This document shows positions 32,142-42,184 of a stretch of 64,000 nucleotides of DNA, piece after piece. Within the stretch, counting starts at the first letter, position 1. The number at the start of each line of letters is the position of its first letter. This DNA comes from Halobacillus litoralis (GTDB lineage Bacteria > Bacillota > Bacilli > Bacillales > Halobacillaceae), in assembly GCF_020524025.1 (NCBI RefSeq), contig NZ_JAIVKN010000002.1, positions 124,001 to 188,000 of the forward strand, written 5' to 3'. The notes under the pieces are model-generated. The model ran no database searches and was not told the DNA's origin. It saw nothing but the letters and a program-made list of their open reading frames with translations. Position numbers and translations under genes: made by a program.

Positions 32142-32177
32142 CTTCTAACAACCTCCATTCATGAATCACTGTCCCCT

Positions 32178-32186
32178 ATTGTAGCA
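32178..32186 (-). promoter_or_regulatory. Extended -10 promoter of hprK
   Basis: The minus strand reads TGCTACAAT, an extended -10 element, 37 bp upstream of the hprK ATG. No convincing -35 box is seen. Confidence 0.45.
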
Positions 32187-32263
32187 TGTTTTGCATAAAT
32201 CTTGGATAGCACCCTCATGGAACAGGTAACTTTTCAACCGGTCCACGTAAAAAAAATAAAAAA

Positions 32264-32306
32264 ATACTAAAAAACCCGTATAGAGGATCTGCTCCATACG
32301 GGTTTT
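32264..32306 (-). terminator. Terminator after yvlD
   Basis: An 11-bp perfect stem AAAACCCGTAT/ATACGGGTTTT (32271-32281 with 32296-32306) lies directly after the yvlD stop codon and is followed on the minus strand by TTAG and T-rich sequence. Confidence 0.88.
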
Positions 32307-32309
32307 TCT

Positions 32310-32663
32310 TTAATTTTTCATATCTTTAATTAAACTGTTCAACACTAAATTAATCAATGAAATGATGATAGCTGCCAGAATCGTCATTCCGAAACCATTG
32401 ATCTCAAACGTACTTCCAAGCAGCAGATCGGTTAATGATAACGTAATCGCATTGATGACAAAAAGGAACAATCCAAGGGATAATATTGTAATTGGGAGCG
32501 TGAGAACGACAAGAATTGGACGGACAATTGCGTTTAATATAGATAAAATAAAGGCTGCCAGTAAGGCACCGCCTACACCCTCAATATTTACAGAATTCAA
32601 CAATGCCCCTACGGCGATAATCGCAACAGCATTAACGATAATGTGTAACAACCAGTTTTTCAT
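32310..32663 (-). CDS. yvlD: YvlD-like small membrane protein (phage holin family IV / DUF360)
   Basis: A 117-aa protein of four hydrophobic segments, with the typical middle 'LNAIVRPILVVLTLPITILS' and 'LFLFVINAITLSLTDLLLGS'. The family is named for distant similarity to holins, but YvlD belongs to the sigma-W-controlled yvlABCD cell-envelope stress operon in B. subtilis, not to a prophage. Here the PspC-like yvlC that normally lies between yvlB and yvlD is missing. An AGGAGTTG site precedes the ATG. Confidence 0.88.
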   Translation of the reverse strand: MKNWLLHIIVNAVAIIAVGALLNSVNIEGVGGALLAAFILSILNAIVRPILVVLTLPITILSLGLFLFVINAITLSLTDLLLGSTFEINGFGMTILAAIIISLINLVLNSLIKDMKN

Positions 32664-32971
32664 TACTTATCAACTCCTTTTCTCGTCTTACTTTCTTACT
32701 TTTTTCGTTTTAGTCTTTATTAAACATTCCTGTTGTTTTTAACATGTCATAAGCATAGCAGGATTATTAAAAATTTAATTTAAGTCAGGGGGTAGAATAC
32801 AGCTCAACGCATTATAGTTTTTAAGTCCATTCATCAATCCTACTCTTCCTTCCTCCATTAAGCCTATTCAGAGGAGACATCTATGGTGAAGGGTGATGGT
32901 TTCCAATACGAATGAAAGAGAAACAGGATGCGTGGTTACGCTCTACTTTCGCTTTTCAAAGCCAGAAAGTT
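32664..32971. other. 308-bp gap between yvlB and yvlD
   Basis: This is where B. subtilis has yvlC. I find no open frame with a ribosome site on the minus strand and no PspC-like sequence, no clear hairpin and no repeat. It may be the remains of a lost gene, but nothing in it is recognisable. Confidence 0.5.
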
Positions 32972-34018
32972 TTAAAGGATGTTCCTTGATTCTTCTACAG
33001 GACTCAAAATTTTCACCGCTCCTGTCTTTGTCTCTGCTTCTATATGAAAGCTATCCTCGTATTCATCATAAGCCTCAAATTCCAATGTTTTATTTAATAC
33101 CTCTTTCTTGTCTTTCAATATCTTATAATTGTCTAACTTACAGGAGAGTGAACCGAATTTCGTCTTAAGGATACCGTCTACTCTTTTCTCTAATGGAAGG
33201 AATACTTTTACTGTTCCTGTCGTTACTTTGTAGAATCCGGTATGAGCTTTCTCTCCTTTATGTTTAACATCAATACTTCCATTTACTGTAGAAAGATCGG
33301 TTTTTCCATATTCCCCGTCCAATGAGATCATTCCATTAATCGTATCGGCTTGACATAAATCAAAGACTCCACCCGAAAAAGTAATGGCTCCATTTCCTGT
33401 CTGGACTTTACAGGTTTCTCCAGAAACATCACTAACCTTCACTTCGCCATTTGAGGTCTTGATATGCACATGTTGACTTTCCAGATTGTTCACCTGGATT
33501 GTGCCATTGGTTAGTTGAGCTTTGATAAACTCGTATTGTTCCCTCGGCAGAAATAGCTGCATATTCACTTTCACTTTCTTCGAAGGACTGGCCACACGAA
33601 GGAGACCCTTTGTGAGATCAAACTGAAGATCTGTAAAGAAAACTTCCCTCGCTTCTTCTTCTGTTTTAACCTGGTAGACCTTCACATGGGATTGAGCTTT
33701 TATCTGATCTTCATCCCAAAGGTGAACTGAAAGGGAACCATTTGCAATGAACACGTCGGCTTCTTTAAGATTCTGCGCATCTAAGTAAGTCTCTTCCTCA
33801 AACTGGATGGATTCTCCAAACGACAAGTCAAAATCTGAGTTTTTGACCTTTTCCACAGCATCTGCCAGGAAATTTCTAATCCCATATTTCTTCTCATCTT
33901 TGTGGGATTCTTCCTTTTTAGGCTTTTCATCAAGAGCAGCAAGCAGCTTTGCTCCTTCTTCTGCATTAATCGTTCCTTTTTCAATCATCTGCAAAATTTT
34001 CATACGCTCTTCATTCAT
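32972..34018 (-). CDS. yvlB: YvlB-like protein, SHOCT-like N-terminus plus DUF4097 beta-repeat domain
   Basis: A 348-aa protein. The N-terminus 'MKILQMIEKGTINAEEGAKLLAAL' is the short helical SHOCT-like module. The rest is the DUF4097 right-handed beta repeat, seen as repeated short phrases: 'LTNGTIQVNNLESQ', 'IKTSNGEVKVSDVSG', 'VQTGNGAITFSGGV', 'ADTINGMISLDGEYG', 'LSTVNGSIDVKHKG'. There is no membrane segment. In B. subtilis yvlB is under sigma-W and contributes to envelope stress response; its molecular action is unknown. Confidence 0.88.
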   Translation of the reverse strand: MNEERMKILQMIEKGTINAEEGAKLLAALDEKPKKEESHKDEKKYGIRNFLADAVEKVKNSDFDLSFGESIQFEEETYLDAQNLKEADVFIANGSLSVHLWDEDQIKAQSHVKVYQVKTEEEAREVFFTDLQFDLTKGLLRVASPSKKVKVNMQLFLPREQYEFIKAQLTNGTIQVNNLESQHVHIKTSNGEVKVSDVSGETCKVQTGNGAITFSGGVFDLCQADTINGMISLDGEYGKTDLSTVNGSIDVKHKGEKAHTGFYKVTTGTVKVFLPLEKRVDGILKTKFGSLSCKLDNYKILKDKKEVLNKTLEFEAYDEYEDSFHIEAETKTGAVKILSPVEESRNIL

Positions 34019-34072
34019 CTTGATCAGCTCCTTTGATCCTTTTACGTTCTACCCTGCAAGAAAGGTTCAAAA

Positions 34073-34114
34073 ACTAAAAAAACCATGGAAAGAGACAGTG
34101 TCTTCTCCCATGGT
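34073..34114 (-). terminator. Terminator after bshB2
   Basis: ACCATGG (34082-34088) pairs with CCATGGT (34108-34114), with further pairing inside; seven Ts follow on the minus strand. It lies just after the bshB2 stop. Confidence 0.85.
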
Positions 34115-34120
34115 GTCTTA

Positions 34121-34777
34121 TTAGTTGAATATATACTTATAAAATCTTTCTGTTTTCAAACGTTCCAACTGCTCAGAAGCCTGGTCATGGTTTTCAATTA
34201 AACTCATCATGCCATCAGCCTGAGAGAGGTGGGCTTTTATCGCTGCGAGCTTCTGCTCCCAATAAGGGCGGACATCGTAGACAATGTCCGGATCACCTAA
34301 ATGGCTGGCATGATCGTTAGAAATCGCATGCATCCATACTTGAGGACGTTTAGTTTCTTCTATCCCCTGAACAGCGGCTACAACCGCCGCCCCTAGAGCA
34401 TCGTGGTCCGGATGCACGGCATAGCCTGGATAGTGGGTGATCACAATTGTTGCATGGAGTGATTCAATTTTCTCTCTCAGGTGTGCAGCTACCTGATCAC
34501 GAGGCTCAAATTCCAACGTCTTATCCCTATATCCAAGGAATTCGACATCAATATCCAGTTGTTTTGCTGCCTCATTCAGTTCCTTTTTTCGAAAAGAGGA
34601 AAGCGTCTCACGGTTAGCAAAAACAGGATTCCCCATATTTCTTCCCATTTCACCAAGGGTTCCGCATAAGTAGGTCACGGGATGTCCTTCTTCTCTAAAT
34701 TTAGAAATTGTACCGGACGCTCCAAACGATTCGTCGTCGGGGTGAGGGAAAATAACAACGATATTTTCATTACTCAT
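34121..34777 (-). CDS. bshB2: Bacillithiol biosynthesis deacetylase BshB2
   Basis: A LmbE/PIG-L family zinc deacetylase (218 aa) that removes acetyl from GlcNAc-malate during bacillithiol synthesis and may also act on bacillithiol conjugates. Zinc-binding motifs are 'PHPDDESFGASGTI' at residues 11-24 and 'YAVHPDHDALG' near 110. I use the ATG at 34777, which overlaps the yojF stop by 8 bp; a longer frame to 34810 runs into yojF. The yojF-yojG pair is conserved in B. subtilis but lies elsewhere there. Confidence 0.9.
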   Translation of the reverse strand: MSNENIVVIFPHPDDESFGASGTISKFREEGHPVTYLCGTLGEMGRNMGNPVFANRETLSSFRKKELNEAAKQLDIDVEFLGYRDKTLEFEPRDQVAAHLREKIESLHATIVITHYPGYAVHPDHDALGAAVVAAVQGIEETKRPQVWMHAISNDHASHLGDPDIVYDVRPYWEQKLAAIKAHLSQADGMMSLIENHDQASEQLERLKTERFYKYIFN

Positions 34778-35141
34778 CAGGATCAGCCCCGTGTGAAAAA
34801 GGCGTTTCACTGATTTCCAGAGCTACCATTAAACGGCCTTCGCGGTCGTGTCCCGCCATCAGGAGGCGGTCTTTATTATCAATTTCGTAGTCCGTTAGTC
34901 CTTCCGCATAAACCCATCCAAGGTCTAGTTTTAATCCAACGCGATAAGAACCGCCTGTACTTACAATCTTCCCATGTTGATAAGAGACTTCCGCATTTCG
35001 GATAAACGCTCCTACATTGTAGGCATTTTCATCAAAGTGACTGGCGTATGCCCCGTTTGTGGTTTCTAAATGTACATAAACCTTTTTATTAGCTAACTGA
35101 TCAATTTTATTTTGAACACTTTTCTGTTGTATTGCATCCAC
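34770..35141 (-). CDS. yojF: YojF-like protein (DUF1806)
   Basis: A 123-aa protein of the DUF1806 family, always seen next to the BshB2-type deacetylase. It has beta-rich segments 'KVYVHLETTNGAYAS', 'NVGAFIRNAEVSYQ' and 'YRVGLKLDLGWVYAEGL'. The function is unknown; accessory role in bacillithiol metabolism is inferred from the pair. I use the GTG at 35141, 7 nt after GGGAGG; an in-frame TTG at 35159 lies upstream of this ribosome site. Confidence 0.88.
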   Translation of the reverse strand: MDAIQQKSVQNKIDQLANKKVYVHLETTNGAYASHFDENAYNVGAFIRNAEVSYQHGKIVSTGGSYRVGLKLDLGWVYAEGLTDYEIDNKDRLLMAGHDREGRLMVALEISETPFSHGADPDE

Positions 35142-35207
35142 AGTTATTCCTCCCGTCAAACCATTCTTGTTTAACGATACTCAATTTGGGGCCGAGCGTC
35201 AAAACAT

Positions 35208-38084
35208 CTACTTGTTTGCCACTTTTTCCCGTTCACTCATTCTTTTCTCCATCCGGTTTCGATCTCTTTCTAATATCGGTTTTAAATAATGACCGGTATA
35301 AGAGATTTCTTCTTCTGAGACATGCTCTGGTGTCCCGCTTGCAATGATACGGCCCCCGCCGTCTCCACCTTCAGGTCCGAGATCAATAATATGATCAGCT
35401 TCTTTAATGACATCAAGGTTATGCTCAATAATTAAGACAGAGTCTCCATTATCAACAAGACGCTGGAGTACTTTCAACAGACGCGAAATGTCATCGACGT
35501 GAAGACCTGTTGTCGGCTCGTCCAAAATGTAGAAGGACTTGCCATTCGAACGGCGGTGCAGCTCACTCGCCAGTTTCACCCGCTGAGCTTCTCCTCCTGA
35601 TAACGTGGTAGCAGGCTGACCCAGCTTAATATATTCTAGTCCGACATCTGCTACGGTCTGCAGTTTGCGCTTAATCTTTGGTATATTTGCAAAAAAGTCC
35701 AATGCTTCTTCAATGGTCATAGCGAGAACATCCGCTATACTTTTATTTTTATACTTCACTTCAAGCGTTTCACGATTATATCGTTTGCCATCACAAACTT
35801 CGCACGGGACATAAACATCCGGAAGGAAGTGCATCTCGATCTTAATAATTCCATCTCCACGGCAGGCTTCACAACGTCCACCTTTTACATTGAAACTAAA
35901 ACGTCCCTTTTTATATCCTCTTATTTTCGCTTCATTCGTCTGTGCAAAGACATCCCGTATGTCATCAAATACACCGGTGTAGGTAGCAGGATTTGAGCGC
36001 GGCGTCCGCCCGATAGGAGATTGATCAATATCAATAACCTTATCCAGCTGATCAATTCCTTCGATCGTTTTATGCTTTCCGGGTTTCTGCTTTCCGTTAT
36101 GAAGTTTCATGGAAAGGGATTTGTATAAAATTTCATTGATTAATGTACTTTTCCCTGATCCCGATACGCCTGTCACCGCGGTAAACACCCCAAGCGGAAT
36201 ATCAGCATCGACTTTTTTCAAGTTGTTTTCCTCTGCTCCGCGTACTTTTATATAACGTCCATCCGGTTTACGGCGCTCTGCAGGAAGAGGAATGAATTTC
36301 TTGCCTGAAAGATACTGCCCTGTCAGAGACTTTCGGTTTTTCATCACTTGTTTCGGTGTACCTTGAGTGACAATATTCCCTCCGTGGGCTCCTGCTCCAG
36401 GACCGATATCAATCAAATAGTCCGCAGCAAGCATCGTATCTTCATCATGTTCCACGACAATGAGAGTATTATCCAGGTCTCTCATCCGTTTTAATGTATT
36501 AATCAGGCGGTCATTATCTCGTTGATGCAGACCAATAGAAGGTTCATCCAGGACATATAATACACCAGTTAAAGCAGAACCAATTTGAGTAGCAAGGCGG
36601 ATACGCTGCGCTTCGCCTCCTGATAACGTTCCGGCTGATCTGGATAACGTGAGGTAATCAAGACCTACGTTAGCCAGGAAGCTGAGACGTTCACAGATCT
36701 CTTTCAAGATCATGCGGGCAATGGTTTCTTCTTTCTCTGTCAGTTCAAGAGACTCAAAGAACTCTTTTGCTTCCGTAACAGAATAATCCGTCGTCAGACC
36801 GATATGCTTACCATTAATGAGAACAGCAAGCGCCTCTTCGTTCAAACGGTTGCCCTTACATTTAGGACATGGCTTCTGGGCCATATATTTTTCCATTTGT
36901 TCTCTGATATAATCGGAACTTGTTTCTCTATAACGACGGGAAATGTTAGGGATAACCCCTTCAAAAAAGATTTCATTTTCCCTTACTTTTCCAAAATCAT
37001 TCTCATAACGGAAGTATATTTTCTCATCCCCGCTGCCATATAAGACCCGTTCTTTATGTTCTTCAGGTAAGTCACGGAACGGCTGGTTCATATCAATGCC
37101 ATAATGATCGGATACACTCTTCAATAATTGTGGATAGTATTGAGAGCTTTGAGGTTCCCACGCTGCAATCGCATGTTCATTTAAGGAACGGCTCCAATCT
37201 GGAATAACAAGATCGATATCCACTTCAAGCTGTGTGCCTAATCCATCACAACGGTTGCATGCCCCATAAGGGCTGTTGAAAGAAAACATCCGTGGCTCCA
37301 GCTCACTTACAGAAAAACCGCAGATCGGACAGGCATGGTGCTCACTGAACATTAATTCCTCTTCATCAATTACATCGACAATCGTATGACCGCCGCCGAG
37401 ATTTAAGGCTGTCTCTATTGAGTCTGAGAGACGGCCTTCGACTCCATCTTTAACAACAATTCGATCAATTACGACTTCAATGGAGTGTTTTTTATTCTTA
37501 TCGAGATTTATTTCCTCGGAAATTTCGCGCATTTCCCCGTCTACACGCAGCCTTATATACCCTTCCCTTTGAAGCTGTTCAAACACTTTAACGTGCTCAC
37601 CTTTACGACCGGATACCACTGGAGCAAGGATCTGCAGTTTCGTTCTTTCAGGGTACTCCATCACCCGGTCCACCATCTGTTGAACGGTCTGTGAACTGAT
37701 TTCAACTCCATGGTTGGGACATGTCGGTCTGCCGATTCTTGCAAATAGTAATCGTAAGTAATCGTAGATTTCTGTTACGGTTCCCACGGTTGATCTCGGA
37801 TTACGGCTTGTCGTCTTTTGATCAATCGAAATAGCGGGGGATAAACCCTCGATAGAATCGACATCCGGTTTATCCATCTGCCCTAGGAACTGGCGGGCAT
37901 AAGCGCTGAGTGATTCTACATAGCGCCTCTGCCCCTCAGCATAAATCGTATCGAAAGCTAATGAAGATTTTCCTGAACCCGACAAACCGGTCATGACAAC
38001 CAGTTTGTTCTTGGGAATATCAATATCGATATTTTTCAGGTTGTGAGCCCGTGCTCCTCGAACACTAATATTTTTACTCGCCAT
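35208..38084 (-). CDS. uvrA: Excinuclease ABC subunit A
   Basis: UvrA (958 aa) is the damage-sensing ATPase of nucleotide excision repair. Two ABC modules are visible, with Walker A '[19 protein letters not shown]' near residue 33 and '[15 protein letters not shown]' near 640, and signatures '[12 protein letters not shown]' and '[12 protein letters not shown]'. Zinc-finger cysteines occur in 'CPICGFS' with 'CNRC' and 'CEACRGDG' with 'CEVC'. It follows uvrB by 7 bp and shares its promoter. Confidence 0.98.
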   Translation of the reverse strand: MASKNISVRGARAHNLKNIDIDIPKNKLVVMTGLSGSGKSSLAFDTIYAEGQRRYVESLSAYARQFLGQMDKPDVDSIEGLSPAISIDQKTTSRNPRSTVGTVTEIYDYLRLLFARIGRPTCPNHGVEISSQTVQQMVDRVMEYPERTKLQILAPVVSGRKGEHVKVFEQLQREGYIRLRVDGEMREISEEINLDKNKKHSIEVVIDRIVVKDGVEGRLSDSIETALNLGGGHTIVDVIDEEELMFSEHHACPICGFSVSELEPRMFSFNSPYGACNRCDGLGTQLEVDIDLVIPDWSRSLNEHAIAAWEPQSSQYYPQLLKSVSDHYGIDMNQPFRDLPEEHKERVLYGSGDEKIYFRYENDFGKVRENEIFFEGVIPNISRRYRETSSDYIREQMEKYMAQKPCPKCKGNRLNEEALAVLINGKHIGLTTDYSVTEAKEFFESLELTEKEETIARMILKEICERLSFLANVGLDYLTLSRSAGTLSGGEAQRIRLATQIGSALTGVLYVLDEPSIGLHQRDNDRLINTLKRMRDLDNTLIVVEHDEDTMLAADYLIDIGPGAGAHGGNIVTQGTPKQVMKNRKSLTGQYLSGKKFIPLPAERRKPDGRYIKVRGAEENNLKKVDADIPLGVFTAVTGVSGSGKSTLINEILYKSLSMKLHNGKQKPGKHKTIEGIDQLDKVIDIDQSPIGRTPRSNPATYTGVFDDIRDVFAQTNEAKIRGYKKGRFSFNVKGGRCEACRGDGIIKIEMHFLPDVYVPCEVCDGKRYNRETLEVKYKNKSIADVLAMTIEEALDFFANIPKIKRKLQTVADVGLEYIKLGQPATTLSGGEAQRVKLASELHRRSNGKSFYILDEPTTGLHVDDISRLLKVLQRLVDNGDSVLIIEHNLDVIKEADHIIDLGPEGGDGGGRIIASGTPEHVSEEEISYTGHYLKPILERDRNRMEKRMSEREKVANK

Positions 38085-38091
38085 ACTCTAC

Positions 38092-40071
38092 TCATCCCTC
38101 CGCTTTTAATTCCAACAAGACATCGCGCAGTTCAGCAGCACGTTCAAAGTCAAGATCGCGCGCCGCTTGCTTCATCTCTGTTTCCATATTATCTATTAAT
38201 TCCTGACGTTCTTTCTTCGTCATCTCAGACGGTTTCTTGCCTAAATCGTAATCGGCTTCTTCTTCAGCAACAGAAGTCGCTTTAATTACATCGCGTACTT
38301 CTTTTTTAATGGTTTGAGGTGTAATGCCATGCTCCTCATTATAAGCAATCTGCTTCTCCCTGCGACGGTATGTCTCATCGATGGCAAACTGCATTGATTT
38401 TGTAATTTTGTCTGCGTACATAATGACCTGTCCATTTTCGTTTCGGGCCGCACGACCAATCGTCTGGATGAGCGAGCGATCGGACCTGAGAAAGCCTTCT
38501 TTATCTGCATCCAAAATGGAGACAAGAGAAACTTCCGGAATATCGAGTCCTTCCCTTAACAGGTTGATTCCAATGAGCACATCGTATTTACCTACCCTAA
38601 GATCCCGGATAATTTCAATACGTTCCAGAGTTTTAATTTCTGAGTGCAGGTACGCGACTTTAATTCCCAGGTCTTTCAAGTAATCTGTCAGGTCTTCAGA
38701 CATTTTTTTCGTTAAAGTTGTGACAAGAATCCGCTCATTCTTCTCTTTTCGTTTATTGATTTCCCCAACAAGGTCGTCAATCTGACCATGGATCGGCCGT
38801 ACTTCAATTTCAGGATCAAGCAGCCCTGTTGGACGGATAATTTGTTCCACCATTTTTGGTGTGTGCTCAATCTCATAAGGACCAGGAGTGGCTGATACAT
38901 AGGCAATCTGCTTAATATGTTCTTCAAATTCCGGAAACATGAGTGGACGGTTATCCATAGCGGAAGGTAAGCGGAAGCCGTGATCAACCAAGACTTGTTT
39001 ACGCGCTCTGTCACCGTTGTACATCCCGCGGACCTGAGGAAGCGTTACGTGCGATTCATCCACCATAATAAGAAAATCATCAGGAAAGAAATCAAGCAGT
39101 GTATAAGGAGTTGCCCCTTCTTCACGGAAGGTCAGATGCCTTGAATAATTTTCAATTCCTGAACAAAAGCCCATCTCCCTCATCATTTCCAAATCATAGT
39201 TGGTGCGCTGCTCAAGACGCTGGGCTTCGAGAAGCTTATCGTTATCACGAAGTTCTTTCACTCGAGCTTCCATTTCTTTCTCTATATTTTCAATCGCTTT
39301 TTTCAATTTCTCTTCACGGGTAACGAAGTGAGAAGCCGGAAAGATGGCAACATGCTCCCTTTCGCCCACAATTTCACCCGTAAGGACATCCACTTCGCGG
39401 ACACGATCGATTTCATCCCCGAAAAATTCAACTCTTATCGCATGTTCTTCCCTGGAAGCTGGAATAATTTCGACAGAATCCCCTCTGACTCTGAATGTAC
39501 CACGCTGGAAATCAATGTCGTTCCGTGCATATTGAATATCGACTAGATTTCTAAGCAGCTCATCGCGGTCCTTTTCCATACCTGTACGAATTGACAAGAC
39601 CTGACTGCGGTATTCGTCGGGAGAACCTAGACCATAAATGCAGGATACACTCGCAACAATGATGACATCGTTCCGCTCAAACAAAGCAGAAGTGGCTGAG
39701 TGCCTTAACTTATCAATCTCATCATTGATGCTCGCATCTTTTTCTATAAATGTATCGGAAGATGGGACATAAGCTTCCGGCTGATAATAGTCATAGTAAC
39801 TAACAAAATATTCGACAGCATTGTTCGGGAAAAATTCCTTAAACTCACTGTACAACTGACCAGCTAATGTCTTGTTATGAGCAATGATCAATGTCGGTTT
39901 ATTCACCTCGGCAATGACATTAGACATGGTAAATGTTTTCCCTGTACCCGTCGCGCCCAGAAGTGTCTGGTGTTTTTCTCCCCGCTGGATGCCTTCCACC
40001 AGTTCATGAATGGCTCTTGGCTGATCCCCCTGCGGTGAAAATTTTGAAACTAAATCGAATTTCTCCTCCAC
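38092..40071 (-). CDS. uvrB: Excinuclease ABC subunit B
   Basis: UvrB (659 aa) verifies damage and holds UvrC. Walker A is '[15 protein letters not shown]' near residues 37-51; the damage-probing hairpin '[20 protein letters not shown]' lies near 91-110; helicase motifs '[17 protein letters not shown]' and the C-terminal UVR motif '[22 protein letters not shown]' complete it. The start is GTG with CGGAGG 8 nt upstream. A LexA-like box overlaps the promoter. Confidence 0.98.
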   Translation of the reverse strand: MEEKFDLVSKFSPQGDQPRAIHELVEGIQRGEKHQTLLGATGTGKTFTMSNVIAEVNKPTLIIAHNKTLAGQLYSEFKEFFPNNAVEYFVSYYDYYQPEAYVPSSDTFIEKDASINDEIDKLRHSATSALFERNDVIIVASVSCIYGLGSPDEYRSQVLSIRTGMEKDRDELLRNLVDIQYARNDIDFQRGTFRVRGDSVEIIPASREEHAIRVEFFGDEIDRVREVDVLTGEIVGEREHVAIFPASHFVTREEKLKKAIENIEKEMEARVKELRDNDKLLEAQRLEQRTNYDLEMMREMGFCSGIENYSRHLTFREEGATPYTLLDFFPDDFLIMVDESHVTLPQVRGMYNGDRARKQVLVDHGFRLPSAMDNRPLMFPEFEEHIKQIAYVSATPGPYEIEHTPKMVEQIIRPTGLLDPEIEVRPIHGQIDDLVGEINKRKEKNERILVTTLTKKMSEDLTDYLKDLGIKVAYLHSEIKTLERIEIIRDLRVGKYDVLIGINLLREGLDIPEVSLVSILDADKEGFLRSDRSLIQTIGRAARNENGQVIMYADKITKSMQFAIDETYRRREKQIAYNEEHGITPQTIKKEVRDVIKATSVAEEEADYDLGKKPSEMTKKERQELIDNMETEMKQAARDLDFERAAELRDVLLELKAEG

Positions 40072-40118
40072 GACGAAAACCTCCGTTCCTAACTAGTTCT
40101 AGTTTAGTTTACCACAAT

Positions 40119-40147
40119 AGTTTACCATTCTAACATGAAACGAACAA
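40119..40147 (-). promoter_or_regulatory. Promoter of uvrB-uvrA
   Basis: TTGTTC (40142-40147) and TAAACT (40119-40124) are 17 bp apart on the minus strand, 48 bp before the uvrB GTG. The -35 lies inside the LexA-like box. Confidence 0.65.
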
Positions 40148-40154
40148 ACATTCG
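40141..40154 (-). promoter_or_regulatory. LexA (DinR) box of uvrBA
   Basis: The 14-bp inverted repeat CGAACAAACATTCG differs from the Gram-positive SOS box CGAAC-N4-GTTCG at one position in the right half. It covers the -35 element of uvrB, the position used for SOS repression in Bacillus. Confidence 0.75.
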
Positions 40155-40240
40155 CATTTGAACATTTCGGGCGTTTCTTTTCCTATATTTGAAGTTTTAA
40201 AAGTGTTCTCTTAAGAAGCCATTATTCCCTAAATCTGCGT

Positions 40241-40281
40241 AAACAAAAAGCACTTTGCTCAGTGCAAAGTGCTTTTTGTTT
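40241..40281 (-). terminator. Terminator of prfC
   Basis: A 17-bp perfect inverted repeat (40241-40257 with 40265-40281) has a GC core and A/T-rich outer arms, so it can stop transcription in both directions. It is 10 bp past the prfC stop. Confidence 0.9.
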
Positions 40282-40291
40282 ATAGATCGAA

Positions 40292-41881
40292 TTAGGAATT
40301 AAACGTCTGGTTATACTGGTTGACTTCAAACAAATCCGTAAGTTCGATATCGGGATGCTTATCTTTAAACCAGCGGAGAGAGAAATCATTTTTGAATAGA
40401 ACCAGCGGATTGCCTTCACGGTCTTCTGCAAGCATGTTCCGCTCATCAAACAACGATTCATCCACCTGGTCTTCTTTCAGCCAGCGTGGAATACGCTCTC
40501 CTAGTGGAGTTAACTCAATATCTACATTGTACTCATTCTTCATTCTATATTCGAAGACTTCATATTGAAGCTCACCGACCGCACCAATAATATAATCTTC
40601 AAAACGGTAACGCTTAAAGAGTTGAATGGCTCCTTCTTGAACAAGCTGCTCCAGCCCTTTTCGGAACTGTTTGGATTTCATAACGTTTTTAGCGGTTACT
40701 TTCTTAAAGATTTCAGGCGGGAACTGTGGAAGTTCATCGTATTCAAACTTAGATTTACCCGTTACAATTGTATCTCCTATCCGATATACGTTAGGATCAT
40801 AAATTCCGATGATATCACCGGCATACCCTTCTTCAACCGTTCCTCTTGAAGAAGCGACAAACTGCTGGGACTGAGCAAGTTTAAATGCCTTGCCCGTACG
40901 GGATAATGTGACATTCATGCCGCGCTCAAATTTACCAGAGCAGATTCGCACAAATGCAACACGGTCCCTGTGCTGAGGGTTCATGTTCGCCTGGATCTTG
41001 AAGATGAAACCAGAGAATTCTTCATGATCCGGGGAAACAATGCCCTCTGTAGATTTTCTTGGTGCAGGCTCAGGCGCCATATCAATGAAAGAGTTAAAGA
41101 ATGTTTCCACACCAAATGGAGCAAGTGCACTTCCGAAGAATACAGGCGTTTGATCCCCCTGCATTACTTTATCCATATCAAAACTTGCGCCTGCCTCATC
41201 TACAAGCTGCATCTCTTCTTCAGCTTCCTGGTAGGTCGCATTTTCTGTTAATTCTGGGTGCTGATCGAGCTCACTGTACGGAATATACTCTTCCTCTTCA
41301 TTCCCCGTATATTGAACAAACTGCTCGTTGCTCCGGTCAAACACTCCAAGGAAACGTTTCCCCATACCTGCCGGCCATGTCATGGGGTAGGTTTCAATAT
41401 TCAGCGTCTGCTCGATTTCTTCCATTAATTCAAATGGCTCACGGCCTTCACGGTCCATTTTATTAATAAAGGTAAAGATTGGAATTCCGCGCATTTTACA
41501 AACTTTGAAAAGCTTCAACGTTTGAGCTTCAATACCCTTTGTTCCATCAATTACCATGACAACACTATCGACTGCTGTCAGCGTACGGTACGTGTCTTCA
41601 CTAAAATCTTCGTGTCCCGGGGTATCCAGAATGTTCACCTGGTAATCCTTATATGGGAAATTCATGACACTGGATGTGACGGAAATTCCACGTTGCTTCT
41701 CGATTTCCATCCAGTCGGAAGTTGCAAACTTCCCTGATTTCTTCCCTTTAACTGTCCCGGCTGAGCGGATTAGATTTCCAAGCAGCAGCATTTTTTCAGT
41801 CATTGTTGTTTTACCGGCGTCCGGGTGAGAGATAATTGCAAACGTACGGCGTTTTTTCATTTCTTTTTGTATATGATCCAT
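40292..41881 (-). CDS. prfC: Peptide chain release factor 3
   Basis: RF3 (529 aa) is the translational GTPase that recycles RF1 and RF2 from the ribosome. G-motifs are '[16 protein letters not shown]' near residues 17-32, '[14 protein letters not shown]' near 90, and '[13 protein letters not shown]' near 142. Domains II and III follow, ending '[20 protein letters not shown]'. The ATG at 41881 has CGGAGG upstream. A stem-loop with a T-run lies in its leader (41963-41993), so attenuation is possible. RF2, one of its partners, is encoded at 58.1-59.3 kb. Confidence 0.96.
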   Translation of the reverse strand: MDHIQKEMKKRRTFAIISHPDAGKTTMTEKMLLLGNLIRSAGTVKGKKSGKFATSDWMEIEKQRGISVTSSVMNFPYKDYQVNILDTPGHEDFSEDTYRTLTAVDSVVMVIDGTKGIEAQTLKLFKVCKMRGIPIFTFINKMDREGREPFELMEEIEQTLNIETYPMTWPAGMGKRFLGVFDRSNEQFVQYTGNEEEEYIPYSELDQHPELTENATYQEAEEEMQLVDEAGASFDMDKVMQGDQTPVFFGSALAPFGVETFFNSFIDMAPEPAPRKSTEGIVSPDHEEFSGFIFKIQANMNPQHRDRVAFVRICSGKFERGMNVTLSRTGKAFKLAQSQQFVASSRGTVEEGYAGDIIGIYDPNVYRIGDTIVTGKSKFEYDELPQFPPEIFKKVTAKNVMKSKQFRKGLEQLVQEGAIQLFKRYRFEDYIIGAVGELQYEVFEYRMKNEYNVDIELTPLGERIPRWLKEDQVDESLFDERNMLAEDREGNPLVLFKNDFSLRWFKDKHPDIELTDLFEVNQYNQTFNS

Positions 41882-41962
41882 CGTGATATCCTCCGTTAAT
41901 TTAAATTTCTATTCCTATGGGCGTGGGCAGGATATACGTTTTACATCAGCTGATTCACTCCA

Positions 41963-41993
41963 TAAAAAAAGCGCTCACACTTTCAAGCGCCTT
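41963..41993 (-). terminator. Leader terminator/attenuator of prfC
   Basis: AAGGCGCT (minus strand, plus 41986-41993) pairs with AGCGCTTT (41968-41975) through eight pairs including one G-T, followed by a T-run. No minus-strand gene ends upstream, as the next gene is transcribed away from here, so the hairpin lies within the prfC leader. Confidence 0.65.
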
Positions 41994-42014
41994 CCTCGAA
42001 TTTTTAGTTATACT

Positions 42015-42046
42015 TTGAAAGTTAGCATAACCCACTCGTAAAATCA
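42015..42046 (-). promoter_or_regulatory. Putative prfC promoter
   Basis: On the minus strand TTGATT is followed after 17 bp by TAACTT, preceded by TGC (extended -10 form). It lies about 150 bp before the prfC ATG and upstream of the leader hairpin. Confidence 0.5.
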
Positions 42047-42184
42047 ATGACATTCCACTTAATCAGAGGACGTTCCTTTGGACACTATAGAAATAAGACC
42101 GTCCATCCTTCAGCCTCTTTCACTCTCCTGGATCGTCTAAACCTGTTATAATAGGGATAAAAACTGATAGTAAGGATGCCGTTT

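Noticed and set aside
32310-32663. Prophage holin
   Set aside because: The protein belongs to a family named after holins, but neighbours are yvlB and hprK and there is no endolysin or other phage gene; YvlD is the better reading.
42140-42160. TATAAT before the SNF2 helicase as its promoter
   Set aside because: The -10 is perfect, but no acceptable -35 or TGn extension is present, so I did not list it as a supported promoter.
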